From Candidatus Saccharimonadota bacterium (GTDB taxonomy: Bacteria; Patescibacteriota; Saccharimonadia; Saccharimonadales; Saccharimonadaceae): DNA of 64,000 bases. The stretch lies in contig JAFQXN010000006.1 of the NCBI GenBank assembly GCA_017406905.1, positions 1 to 64,000 on the forward strand, in the 5' to 3' direction. Shown one piece after another: positions 32,392-40,750 of this stretch. How positions within the stretch are numbered: the stretch's first letter is position 1; each line of letters opens with the position of its first letter. Below the pieces are notes generated by a model that saw nothing but the letters and a program-made list of their open reading frames with translations, was not told the origin of the DNA and did no database searches. The position numbers and the translations under genes are program-made.

Positions 32392-34788
32392 TTATTTTTT
32401 CTTCTTGCTGGCTGCTGTTTTTTTCGCTTTGCCGGTATTCTTTTTGGCGCCCCCTCTCGCACTACGCCTAGTTGCCTTTGACTTATTTTCTAACATTTCT
32501 CGTGCTTGTGCCTCCGTAATCGTTTTAGGATCGGTTTCTTTTGGTATTTTTACATTATTGCGTCTGCCCGGCCCTTTCACGTATGGTCCGTAAGCGCCGT
32601 TAATTATCATAATTTCTCCCCAATCCGCAATAATAGAGTTTACCTTGGCCTGATACAGCGTCACCGCGTCCTCTAACGCCACAGTATATGGATCATAATC
32701 TTTCATCGGTATATTATATTTGCCGCCCTTTAGATACGGGCCGAATGGCCCATTCGCTGCCACCAATTCTGTTCCATCTGGGGCCTTTCCCAGTACTCTA
32801 GGTAGTGCCGGCAAAGCCAGCTGTTTTAAAGCTTGTTCCAAATTCACAGTCTTCACAGATTTTCGTTTTGGCAGCGGCGCAAATTTTGGCTTTTCACCTG
32901 ACTCCTTTTCGTTATCGCCCAGCTGAATAAAGCCACCATTTTTCCCCACCTTCGCATAAATAGGTTTACCCGTCTCCGGATCATGGCCTAAAAGCCGCGC
33001 ATTATTATATCGCTCTACTCCATTCGCCACTAACACCGTATCCCTGAAAGGCCCATAAAAATCCTTCAGCATTTTTACGCGCTCTAGTTTGGCGTCCGCC
33101 ACAAGATCTAAATCTTTTTCAATATTTGCCGTAAACCTATAATCCACAATATTTTTAAAATTATCTGTCAAAAACCCTGCAACCAGCTCTCCGATTGGAG
33201 TAGGTATCAATTTGCCTTTGTTTGCTCCGTATTTTTCTTTGACGATATTACGTTTTACTGGCACGTCGTTGCTATTTGCTGCCTTAATCGCCGTAAGCTT
33301 TATCGTAGTTTTTGCAACTTTCGCATTTGCCATTTGCGTTGCCATCGTTCGTGCCCAGATTAGACTGTAGAGCCGTTTCTCATAATCATTCTTCCCTGCC
33401 GAAGTTCGGGCAAATGAGGTCGGGCGAATTGCCTCGTGCGCTTCCTGTGCGGAGGCGCTTTTTGTCTTAAAGTGTCGCGTTTTTAAATATTCCGCTCCAA
33501 AATTTTCCTTAATATACGCCGCCATCGCTGCCGTAGCTTGAGAGGAGAGATTAAGTGAATCGGTTCGGTGATAAGTAATTAGGCCAGCCTGGTATAACCC
33601 CTGCGCTGCGCTCATTGTAGTACGTGACGAAAACCCCAATTTTGAATTTGCCTCAATCTGGAGCGCCGCTGTCGTAAATGGCACTGGATTAGCCTTCGTC
33701 CCCTCAGTCTCCTCTATGTCTTTCACGACAAACCTTGCCTTCGCCAGCCGCGCCGATAGGTCATGTGCCGCTCGCTCATCTTCTGGTGCCTTACCGTCGT
33801 AAGCCGCCACAAACGCCGTTACATCGTCTGGAGCCGAATCAGGTGTTGCTACAAGCTCCACTACCTCGCGTTCTACCCCCTCTGACTCGCCCTTCTCGAC
33901 ATATTTCCGCGCCTGGATTGCCGTCATGATAGAGGCGTAAGTGGATGGCCGCCCGATCCCCAGTTCCTCTAACTTCTTTACTAGCGAACCTTCAGTGTAG
34001 CGTGCTGGCGGTTTTGCAAAAACCTGCTTGGTGGTCAGTTCCGTTAATTCCACCACGTCACCCTTGCTCAGCTTCGGCAATTCCAAATCTTTACTATTGC
34101 CATATACCCTTAAAAATCCATCAAAAATCACCACCTCACCCTTAGCTGTAAAATCGTATGCCTCATCGGCAGGCGATATTTGAGCGGAAGAAGTATCAGC
34201 GGTGCCAGTCGGAAGGAATTTACCGCTAATCTTAAATGATGATTTTGCTTCAAACTTTTCAATTTCTTTCTCTCGCTCCACTATCAATCTTAGGGCTGGC
34301 GATTGCACTCGCCCCGCTGAAATTGCCCCAGGTACTTTTCGCCTTACCACATCCGAAAGATCATAACCTACTAACATATCCAATGTTTGCCGTGCCTGCT
34401 GCGAAGCCACCATATCCATATCTACTGTTCTCGGAGTCTTAATTGCCTCTTCTAACGCTGGTTTGGTAATCTCATGAAAAGTAATTCTAGCCGTATCTTT
34501 CGGCAATTTTAACACTTCGCAAAGATGCCAAGAGATTGACTCACCCTCACGGTCTTCATCAGTTGCCAGCCAAATCTTATCGGCTGATTTTACCTCTTTT
34601 TTTAACTCTGAAATAATTTTTGCGTGTCCGGGGTCTATTTCATAAGTCACATCAAAAGTCGCCTTATCCACCTTTGTATCCTTCCGGATATGCCCTACCG
34701 AAGCCAACACCTTAAAGTCCTCTCCAAGGTATTTCTCAATCGTATGTGCCTTAGCTGGGCTCTCTACTATCACTAAATTCTTCGCCAT
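32392..34788 (-). CDS. topA: DNA topoisomerase I
   Basis: 798 aa from MAKNLVIVESPAKAHTIEKY. TOPRIM acidic residues appear in LATDEDREGESISWH (about residue 77). GLITYHRTDSLNLS (about 405-418) carries the catalytic tyrosine. The C-terminus has several short topoisomerase-I repeats (GPYLKGGKYNIP, GPYVKGPGRRNN) and a Lys-rich tail, with no Cys4 zinc fingers. It relaxes negative supercoils. An ATG 10 codons upstream is in frame, but a TATTAT-type -10 (34796-34801, complement) lies 7 nt before this ATG, so it is probably leaderless. Confidence 0.95.
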   Translation of the reverse strand: MAKNLVIVESPAKAHTIEKYLGEDFKVLASVGHIRKDTKVDKATFDVTYEIDPGHAKIISELKKEVKSADKIWLATDEDREGESISWHLCEVLKLPKDTARITFHEITKPALEEAIKTPRTVDMDMVASQQARQTLDMLVGYDLSDVVRRKVPGAISAGRVQSPALRLIVEREKEIEKFEAKSSFKISGKFLPTGTADTSSAQISPADEAYDFTAKGEVVIFDGFLRVYGNSKDLELPKLSKGDVVELTELTTKQVFAKPPARYTEGSLVKKLEELGIGRPSTYASIMTAIQARKYVEKGESEGVEREVVELVATPDSAPDDVTAFVAAYDGKAPEDERAAHDLSARLAKARFVVKDIEETEGTKANPVPFTTAALQIEANSKLGFSSRTTMSAAQGLYQAGLITYHRTDSLNLSSQATAAMAAYIKENFGAEYLKTRHFKTKSASAQEAHEAIRPTSFARTSAGKNDYEKRLYSLIWARTMATQMANAKVAKTTIKLTAIKAANSNDVPVKRNIVKEKYGANKGKLIPTPIGELVAGFLTDNFKNIVDYRFTANIEKDLDLVADAKLERVKMLKDFYGPFRDTVLVANGVERYNNARLLGHDPETGKPIYAKVGKNGGFIQLGDNEKESGEKPKFAPLPKRKSVKTVNLEQALKQLALPALPRVLGKAPDGTELVAANGPFGPYLKGGKYNIPMKDYDPYTVALEDAVTLYQAKVNSIIADWGEIMIINGAYGPYVKGPGRRNNVKIPKETDPKTITEAQAREMLENKSKATRRSARGGAKKNTGKAKKTAASKKKK

Positions 34789-34817
34789 ATATATAATAAT
34801 ATCACGCCTGTCAAGCA

Positions 34818-34863
34818 CAAAAAAGAGCTCAGGTAAGGGTGGGCATCACCTGAGCTCTTTTTG
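34818..34863. terminator. Strong bidirectional terminator upstream of topA
   Basis: A 15-bp perfect stem (34820-34834 with 34848-34862), core GAGCTCAGGT/ACCTGAGCTC, is flanked by A-run and T-run. On the minus strand it would end the candidate ncRNA before the topA promoter. Confidence 0.9.
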
Positions 34864-35076
34864 GCCCTCTAACACTTCACTACTATACCGGGTGAACCCC
34901 GGAAGCGCGACCCACCTCACACAAATTGGGGCCCGCCGGTTAGAGGGATTGCTATGCCTTCGAAACGTTCCCCTCTAAAGTGGAGGTAATACTTATAAAA
35001 CTTTAAACCATAAAGAAATTTAAAGCCTGAGGGGGTTTCAAAAGCACGCAATTTCTGCTACACTGGAAGCAGTATA
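34864..35076 (-). ncRNA. Candidate structured ncRNA with competing helices
   Basis: No ORF fits this 213-nt stretch, which ends at a strong terminator and starts near -10-like boxes TATAAT (35083-35088, complement) and TATACT (35071-35076). Segment B, GTTAGAGGG in + coordinates 34939-34947, can pair with C, CCCTCTAAC (34865-34873, 9 bp), or with A, CCCTCTAA (34971-34978, 8 bp), but not both. Inside B-C sits a CCGGG/CCCGG hairpin (34889-34902). Further up TTTAAAG can pair with CTTTAAA (35001-35025). It may be a stand-alone regulatory RNA. On the plus strand GGTGAACCCCGGAAG recalls SRP RNA but the SRP core is absent. Confidence 0.55.
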
Positions 35077-35158
35077 GCTGAAATTATAATTTATTTAGGT
35101 GCGGTGTGGAGCACTTTTTGTGCCCCAACTGTCTTCATTATATCACACAGGAGAAAAA

Positions 35159-36241
35159 ATGTCAACACTTTTTTACACTTTTTTTCAAAAAATCAACCAA
35201 ATTGCACCTCTAGAGTGCGATTTTACAGAGGTGTTAGAGTCTATTGCGCTTAAGCCTAAAACATTGTATTTTTGTGGAAAAATGCCAGAAAATATGCCAA
35301 AATCGCCCTCCAGAGAACCAGGATTACGACACCAAAAAGTCGTAAAGTCAACCGCGCAAAACCGAACAGAGCGCCCCAAAACTGTCGCCATCGTCGGCTC
35401 TCGTCACAATACTCGTTACGGCGAAGAGGTAGCCTACAAAATGGCATACGAATTAGCCCAGAGGGGCGTTGTCGTTGTCTCTGGCCTCGCCTACGGCATT
35501 GATTCCATCGCCCATCGTGGCGCTCTCGATGCCGGTGGCCAAACCGTTGCCGTTCTCGGTACTAGAATCGACGATATTTATCCCAAAAATCACCTTGCCC
35601 TTGCTAAAGAGATATTAGAAAAAGACGGCGCTATTATGTCAGAATATGCCCCTATTTCAAGTAAAAATGCGCCCCTCGCTCCAGCTGAAGCTGGTTGGGA
35701 TGGCCAAAATTGGGTTAAATATAGTGACGACTCATCAAGTAGCACCCCTTTTATTAAGCGCAGAATTGACCGAAAACTTTCCTTCCTACAACGCAATCGT
35801 CTCATCTCTGGGCTTTCAGACATAGTTGTAGTGGTTGAGGCTGCCGAACGATCTGGCTCCCTTAATACAGCTACTCATGCGCTCGCGCAGGGCAAGGAAG
35901 TCTTTGCAGTACCAGGCAACATTAACAACCCCTACTCTCAGGGCTGCAATAAGCTTATTCGTCAGGGCGCGATGCCCTACACCGAGCCAGACGACCTTTT
36001 GCGCGAGCTCTTCCCTGAATCTTTCATCGCCCCGCGCCAAAAATCTCCTCAGCTTCATCTTTTTGGCGACACCGCCACTGAAACAGCGATTCTGCAGTCT
36101 CTCGATAGGGGCATCCGTAATGGCGAAGAAATCATCAAGAACTCCCAGCTCACCCCAGAAGAGTTCAATGAGGCGACCACTCTCTTAGAGATCAAAGGTC
36201 GTATCCGTTCTCTCGGAGCCAATAATTGGAGCTTAGCTTAG
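35159..36241 (+). CDS. dprA: DNA-processing protein DprA
   Basis: 360 aa. Rossmann-like core with VAIVGSRHNTRYG (about residue 75), VVVSGLAYGIDSIAHRGAL (about 101), RNRLISGLSDIVVVVEA (about 211) and GSLNTATHALAQGKEVFAVPG (about 229-249). A C-terminal winged-helix (about 290-360) follows. DprA loads RecA on incoming single strands in natural transformation. A segment of about 40 residues (SSKNAPLAPAEAGWDGQNW..., about 162-203) interrupts the core, where most homologues have a short loop. The N-terminal SAM-like domain is short. The start follows CAGGAGAAAAA. Confidence 0.93.
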   Translation: MSTLFYTFFQKINQIAPLECDFTEVLESIALKPKTLYFCGKMPENMPKSPSREPGLRHQKVVKSTAQNRTERPKTVAIVGSRHNTRYGEEVAYKMAYELAQRGVVVVSGLAYGIDSIAHRGALDAGGQTVAVLGTRIDDIYPKNHLALAKEILEKDGAIMSEYAPISSKNAPLAPAEAGWDGQNWVKYSDDSSSSTPFIKRRIDRKLSFLQRNRLISGLSDIVVVVEAAERSGSLNTATHALAQGKEVFAVPGNINNPYSQGCNKLIRQGAMPYTEPDDLLRELFPESFIAPRQKSPQLHLFGDTATETAILQSLDRGIRNGEEIIKNSQLTPEEFNEATTLLEIKGRIRSLGANNWSLA

Positions 36242-36242
36242 C

Positions 36243-36770
36243 CTATGACTCCCCAATAAATTCATTGATCTTCGCCAGCACTTCTTCCAACACTCCTGGC
36301 AATTGCAATTTCTCCTCGGGTGTAAATTTTGATAATACAAAATCCACATCTCCTAGTCGTGACCTCACCTCATCATTGCCGGTACCTACCCTTATTCGTG
36401 GATATTCCGAAGTCCCCAGCGTAGAATCCACCGATTTTAGACCATTATTTCCTCCAGTCGCGCCCGAACTACGATAGCGTACTTTCCCAAATTCCAAATC
36501 AAAATTATCGCAAATTATTAGAATTTCCGATACCGGAATCTTATAATATTTTTCAAATTCACGCACTGCTCTACCTGATTCGTTATAATAATCCTGGGGT
36601 TTCAAAAAAATCACATCCCCCTCTCGCGCATAGACCGCTCCGTATTTTGGTTTTTCGTTCCATTCCAGCCTCTGTCGTTTAAAATAATAATCCAACGCCA
36701 AAAAACCCACATTGTGCCTTGTAAAATTGTATCGCGCCCCCGGATTCCCTAGACCTACTACTAATTTCAT
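36243..36770 (-). CDS. pth: Peptidyl-tRNA hydrolase
   Basis: 175 aa. GLGNPG (residues 6-11, N10-equivalent), TRHNVGF (about 17-23, catalytic His), PQDYYNESG (about 59-67) and CDNFDLEFGKVR (about 87-98) are present. The GGHNGLKS loop reads GGNNGLKS, so the His next to the substrate-binding Asn is replaced by Asn. It recycles tRNA from peptidyl-tRNA that falls off ribosomes. It follows der by 6 nt in the same direction and should be co-transcribed. It is convergent with dprA, with 1 nt between stops. Confidence 0.92.
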   Translation of the reverse strand: MKLVVGLGNPGARYNFTRHNVGFLALDYYFKRQRLEWNEKPKYGAVYAREGDVIFLKPQDYYNESGRAVREFEKYYKIPVSEILIICDNFDLEFGKVRYRSSGATGGNNGLKSVDSTLGTSEYPRIRVGTGNDEVRSRLGDVDFVLSKFTPEEKLQLPGVLEEVLAKINEFIGES

Positions 36771-36776
36771 CGTGTC

Positions 36777-38159
36777 TCACCTCTGTTTATCATCTGTATT
36801 TTTATCATTACGATATGAGAACATAATTGGCGTCCCCATAAAGGGGTATTTTTCGCGAATTTTACGTTCTAAAAATCGTTTCCACGACCAATGTAAAAGC
36901 CCTAAATCCCGCCCGTGCACCACAAGCCACGGTGGGCAGGTGTCAGTTTGCACGATATATTTTGGCTTTGGGCGAGTATTTTTTAAGCCCGCCGGCGGAT
37001 GAGCTACAATGGCTTCATTCAGAATCTTATTTAGCTCCGAAGTTTTTATTTCTAAATGACGATTAGTGTCTATCTCTAATGCCAGTTCAAAAAGCTGCGT
37101 CACATTTTGCCCCGTCTCCGAGCTAGTGATTAGCACTGGCGCATAAGGAAGAAAATCAAAATCTTTCTCTAGCGCATCAATTAAGAAATCTGCCGCCGTC
37201 CGGTTTCCTACGTTTTCTTCCCCAAAGTAGTTTGTGGGGGTGGCATCTTCCAGTAAATCCGCCTTCGTTACTACCATAATAATCCCCTTACCTGCCTCTA
37301 TAATCTGCCCCGCCAAAGACTGATCCAATTTAGAATGCGGCTCTGTTGAATCCACAAGCAAGGCACAAACGTCGGCTTCCTCTATCGCCGCTAAAGTCCG
37401 TATTGCAGAAAATTTTTCAATCCCCACCTCACGTTTACCTGGTTTGCGCAACCCAGCAGTGTCCAGAACTTCAATTTCTCGCCCCTTATATTTTAACCGC
37501 ACCCGGTTTATGTCGCGTGTGGTTCCTTGCCGACTAGATACTACGGCCTGCTGCTTTTTGGCAAGCGAATTAAACAAAGACGACTTACCCACATTCGGCC
37601 TGCCAATTAGCGCGATTTTAAGCGGGGCAACCTCTTCCTTCGCCACTACATCCTTGCTAACCTCGCGAAAAACCGGCTCAGCCAAAATCCCCTCTTTGAG
37701 CTTAATCATACCTTGCCCAGTGGTCGCCGACACGTAGTAAATATTCTCCGGCGCCACGCCTAACGCTCGGAATTCCTCTACCGGTAAAGAATCGCCCAGG
37801 TCGCATTTATTCAACACTAAAAGTACTGGCTTACCAGACCTTAAAGCATCTTTTGCGATTTTTGCATCACGATAATCAAAATATTTTACTGAATCCAAAG
37901 TCACTAATATTACATCAGCCGCCTCAATCGCATCCGCAATTTGGTCTTGGATTGACGCCTCAAAATCATCCGACGGATCCTTTAACCCCGCAGTGTCAAT
38001 CAAAATAAACGCATTATCTATCGTAGCCATCACATTATCTCGGGTAGTGCCCTCTTCGCGTGCCACGATAGCAATATTTTTATGCGCCATACGATTCAAA
38101 ATGCTAGATTTTCCAGCATTTGTCTGCCCTATCAGCGCTACGATTGGTAATTTCTTCAT
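36777..38159 (-). CDS. der: Ribosome-assembly GTPase Der (EngA)
   Basis: 460 aa with two tandem G domains: GQTNAGKSSIL (about residue 11), DTAGLKD and NKCD, then GRPNVGKSSLF (about 187), DTAGLRKPGKRE and TKAD. A C-terminal KH-like domain ends with GTPIMFSYRN. It acts in 50S subunit assembly. TATAAT (38166-38171, complement) ends 6 nt before the ATG, so it is leaderless; a terminator for tRNA-Glu sits just upstream. Confidence 0.96.
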   Translation of the reverse strand: MKKLPIVALIGQTNAGKSSILNRMAHKNIAIVAREEGTTRDNVMATIDNAFILIDTAGLKDPSDDFEASIQDQIADAIEAADVILVTLDSVKYFDYRDAKIAKDALRSGKPVLLVLNKCDLGDSLPVEEFRALGVAPENIYYVSATTGQGMIKLKEGILAEPVFREVSKDVVAKEEVAPLKIALIGRPNVGKSSLFNSLAKKQQAVVSSRQGTTRDINRVRLKYKGREIEVLDTAGLRKPGKREVGIEKFSAIRTLAAIEEADVCALLVDSTEPHSKLDQSLAGQIIEAGKGIIMVVTKADLLEDATPTNYFGEENVGNRTAADFLIDALEKDFDFLPYAPVLITSSETGQNVTQLFELALEIDTNRHLEIKTSELNKILNEAIVAHPPAGLKNTRPKPKYIVQTDTCPPWLVVHGRDLGLLHWSWKRFLERKIREKYPFMGTPIMFSYRNDKNTDDKQR

Positions 38160-38174
38160 GGCATAATTATACCA

Positions 38175-38199
38175 TAAAAAACGGCTCCTCGAAAGAGCC
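38175..38199 (-). terminator. Terminator of tRNA-Glu
   Basis: GGCTC (38083 offset: 38183-38187) pairs with GAGCC (38195-38199); on the minus strand six T residues follow (38181-38176). Confidence 0.75.
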
Positions 38200-38239
38200 T
38201 ATACCTTAATTATACCACACTTAAGCCAAAAAGTCAATA

Positions 38240-38316
38240 TGGTGATCCCGGCGGGAGTCGAACCCGCGATTTTCTGGATGAGAACCAGACGTCCTAGACC
38301 ACTAGACGACGGGACC
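38240..38316 (-). tRNA. tRNA-Glu(CTC)
   Basis: On the minus strand: acceptor GGTCCCG with CGGGATC, anticodon stem TCTGG/CCAGA around loop TTCTCAT (anticodon CTC), T-arm GCGGGTTCGACTCCCGC, discriminator A and encoded CCA. A TATTAT-like -10 lies just upstream in the gap after the DUF3048 gene. Confidence 0.95.
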
Positions 38317-38343
38317 ACACTCATAATATTAGCATATTTTTCC

Positions 38344-39573
38344 CTAATAATCAACACTTCCGTAGTTTGGCACTGCGGAAATAAAAGTTTGCCCTGGCGC
38401 TAAGGCAATCTCTTCACCGGACTCACCGATGAATTTTATTTGGTCGGAGACCGTAGATTTCTCCCACTTACCCTTCTCCACTGTGCCATTTTGGAAAATA
38501 TACGCCTCGCCTGAACCAACCGCGGTGATGTCTTCGTGGTAATTGTCTCGTGCTTTGGACTCTTTCACCACCATTGCAATTACCACGGACGGCGCCATTT
38601 GCGTTAATTTGCACGCATCTTCAGGATTCTTTTCTCCCAAATCTTCTCCAGGGCATTGATAGACATCGTGTGCTAATCCATTTTCGTAACTTCGCTTATA
38701 GGTGTTACTATCCTTATCGTATGCATATTTTACATTAAAGTTGGCCGAACCACCAAACCTTATACCAACCGAATCAACCGTCACGCCGAGTTCAGAAGTA
38801 TCCCCATCTGCTGGTTTTACAATGTCTAGTTTTCTCACTACTAAACTATCCACTCGCTTTTTTTCTGATTCTGCCGGCGTCATTCTCTTGAAGCCTTTAA
38901 TTTCGGACTTATTATATCCACGATCCGCGCTAAACTTTTTCAAATAAGAAGCAGTAGTAAATAAATTATTCCATAATCTGCTGCCGTATGTCCCGCGATA
39001 CATATAACTGTAATTCTCCGTCAAATCTTTGTATCCACCAGATGCCACTGCTGCCAATGCGTCATCTGCTCCGCCGGCATGCACAATCGTACAGTCGAAC
39101 GGCGTATCCCACTGCAAATAATATAGACGTAATGACCTAATTGGCCCAATCACTGCACTCGTGGGATTCTGATAAATCGCCGCAAAACGCGTAATCCCAG
39201 CTTCAGCAATCGCCTCAAATATTACTCCCGCCTCATTTAGACCAGCTTGTGGACGAGCCCCATCTGTACCATTTGGAGTCTGAATACAAAATACCGGCGC
39301 ATCTTTAAATGCAGAGTCGGACAATACTTCACCAGTCAAGTTACTATAAGCCTCGTCCTTGGGAGTTTTTGAAGGTATCGCCGGAAACGCTAATTCGCTT
39401 TTTTCATCCACCGGCTTCAGAAAATTACCTAATAAACACCCAATACCGCCAATTAGTCCCACTATGCCACAAATCAAAAAAACCAAATCTTTTTTGCGCC
39501 ATTTTCGCTTCGCCGAAGATTTGTCAAGCACTAAATCTTCGCTGGTGAGGTTCATTGTAGTTTTTTCGTCCAT
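38344..39573 (-). CDS. DUF3048 (YerB-like) membrane-anchored extracellular protein
   Basis: 409 aa. A cytoplasmic tail of about 25 residues, a membrane segment (about 30-52), a linker, then DUF3048: ARPQAGLNEAGVIFEAIAEAGITRFAAIY (about 107-135), GPIRSLRLYYLQWDTPFDCTIVHAGG (about 144-169) and a C-terminal part with GEAYIFQNGTVEKGKWEK. YerB-like proteins are surface-facing with unknown activity. The linker FPAIPSKTPKDEA may hold a decayed copy of a dispersed repeat. It lies alone upstream of tRNA-Glu. Confidence 0.85.
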   Translation of the reverse strand: MDEKTTMNLTSEDLVLDKSSAKRKWRKKDLVFLICGIVGLIGGIGCLLGNFLKPVDEKSELAFPAIPSKTPKDEAYSNLTGEVLSDSAFKDAPVFCIQTPNGTDGARPQAGLNEAGVIFEAIAEAGITRFAAIYQNPTSAVIGPIRSLRLYYLQWDTPFDCTIVHAGGADDALAAVASGGYKDLTENYSYMYRGTYGSRLWNNLFTTASYLKKFSADRGYNKSEIKGFKRMTPAESEKKRVDSLVVRKLDIVKPADGDTSELGVTVDSVGIRFGGSANFNVKYAYDKDSNTYKRSYENGLAHDVYQCPGEDLGEKNPEDACKLTQMAPSVVIAMVVKESKARDNYHEDITAVGSGEAYIFQNGTVEKGKWEKSTVSDQIKFIGESGEEIALAPGQTFISAVPNYGSVDY

Positions 39574-39783
39574 ATTTTACTCCACTTTCGCACTTACACA
39601 ACAATTATAATAAAAAACATAATTTTTTTCCACATTTTCTTACAATTTTTAACATTACTATTTACATTCTTTTTTACTTATGTTAATATACTAAGCATAA
39701 AGGTCATAAATACAAACATGAAAATATCAAAATTTAGCATAAAAAAGTACACAAAATCAAAAAGCTTGTGCTATAATAGAACT

Positions 39784-40731
39784 ATGCTCAGGAAAGTATC
39801 GAGGGTCATGATAGGTTCGGCAGGCTTGCTTGCTTTTGCCGCCGTTGGCTTCTCTCATTTCTCTGATACGTCTTCAGTCTTAGCTACAGATACAACCAAT
39901 GCTACTTTCCAAATTAATGTCAAAGAAACATTATCAGTCTCCGTTACTGCGCCGAGTACTTGGGCCTCAGATACCCCCACTTTTGACAGTAGCACAGGCA
40001 CTTGGTCTACTGGATTTTTGCGCAATAAAATTTCCGTAAACGTCATTTCTAATAATGCCCAGGGCTTTAGGGCCTCTATGTACGCTAGCAATACTAGCTT
40101 AGTCAACACTTCTAAAAGTAGTGCTACCCTACCCACTCTCGACACATCCATCTATCCTTCCGGCGTTGAACGCAGCGCTTTTCCGGCTAATTCCTGGGGC
40201 TATTCATTGACTGATACCGATTCTGGTCTTGATAGCAGCAGTTACTTAGCTATGGGCTCAAGTAGCAGTCCGGTTACACTCATCTCTGAATCCGGCGCCG
40301 CAGCTGGTTCTAAAGACGTATATTTCGGCGCTAAAGCAAATCTCTCACAAGCATCAGGTACTTATGCTGGCACAGTTACTATTAGTGTTGTGACCGGCGA
40401 CATTGTCGAACCGACAACGCCAGCCACGCCGAATGCAGCTCCTAATGTGGCCGTATATAATCCTAGCCCGGTTGGCGGTTCTGCTAATGGTTCCACTGCC
40501 TACACTACATTTAGCGGCACTACTACCACCACGCAAGTCAGTGACGGTGACAACCGCGCCTACAGTGGCTATGTTTCCCCGCAAGGCGTCAAAGACAACA
40601 CCACATCTGATATTGCCAACGGTTCCTCCATCGCCACTGCCCTTGCAGTTGCCGCCTCCATCGCCGCTGTCTCTGGCGTAGCCTTCTTCGCTGTAGCTAA
40701 GCGCCGCAATGAGGACGACGAAGAAGAATAA
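39784..40731 (+). CDS. Secreted, C-terminally anchored surface protein
   Basis: 315 aa. Signal peptide MLRKVSRVMIGSAGLLAFAAVGFSHF..., a Ser/Thr-rich beta-type extracellular region (TTNATFQINVKETLSVSVTAPSTW...), a Pro/Thr linker, then a C-terminal membrane segment (about 285-305) and an acidic-basic tail RRNEDDEEE. No LPXTG is seen. The extracellular part resembles WxL-like surface domains only in general character. TATAAT (39772-39777) ends 6 nt before this ATG, favouring it over the ATG at 39718. It could be a surface adhesin. Confidence 0.75.
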   Translation: MLRKVSRVMIGSAGLLAFAAVGFSHFSDTSSVLATDTTNATFQINVKETLSVSVTAPSTWASDTPTFDSSTGTWSTGFLRNKISVNVISNNAQGFRASMYASNTSLVNTSKSSATLPTLDTSIYPSGVERSAFPANSWGYSLTDTDSGLDSSSYLAMGSSSSPVTLISESGAAAGSKDVYFGAKANLSQASGTYAGTVTISVVTGDIVEPTTPATPNAAPNVAVYNPSPVGGSANGSTAYTTFSGTTTTTQVSDGDNRAYSGYVSPQGVKDNTTSDIANGSSIATALAVAASIAAVSGVAFFAVAKRRNEDDEEE

Positions 40732-40750
40732 ATATGGTATAATATACCAC

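Noticed and set aside
34887-34910. SRP RNA-like GGTGAACCCCGGAAG on the + strand
   Set aside because: The invariant SRP core around the GGAA tetraloop is missing and transcription signals favour the minus strand.
34900-34930. T-box-like AGGTGGGTCGCG on the minus strand
   Set aside because: It matches the T-box only loosely, and topA is not an amino-acid or synthetase gene.
3700-39660. Repeated poly-T segments with TTTCCACATTTT or TTTACATTTT near several genes
   Set aside because: Explained by AT-rich low-complexity spacers; no common length, spacing or partner was found.
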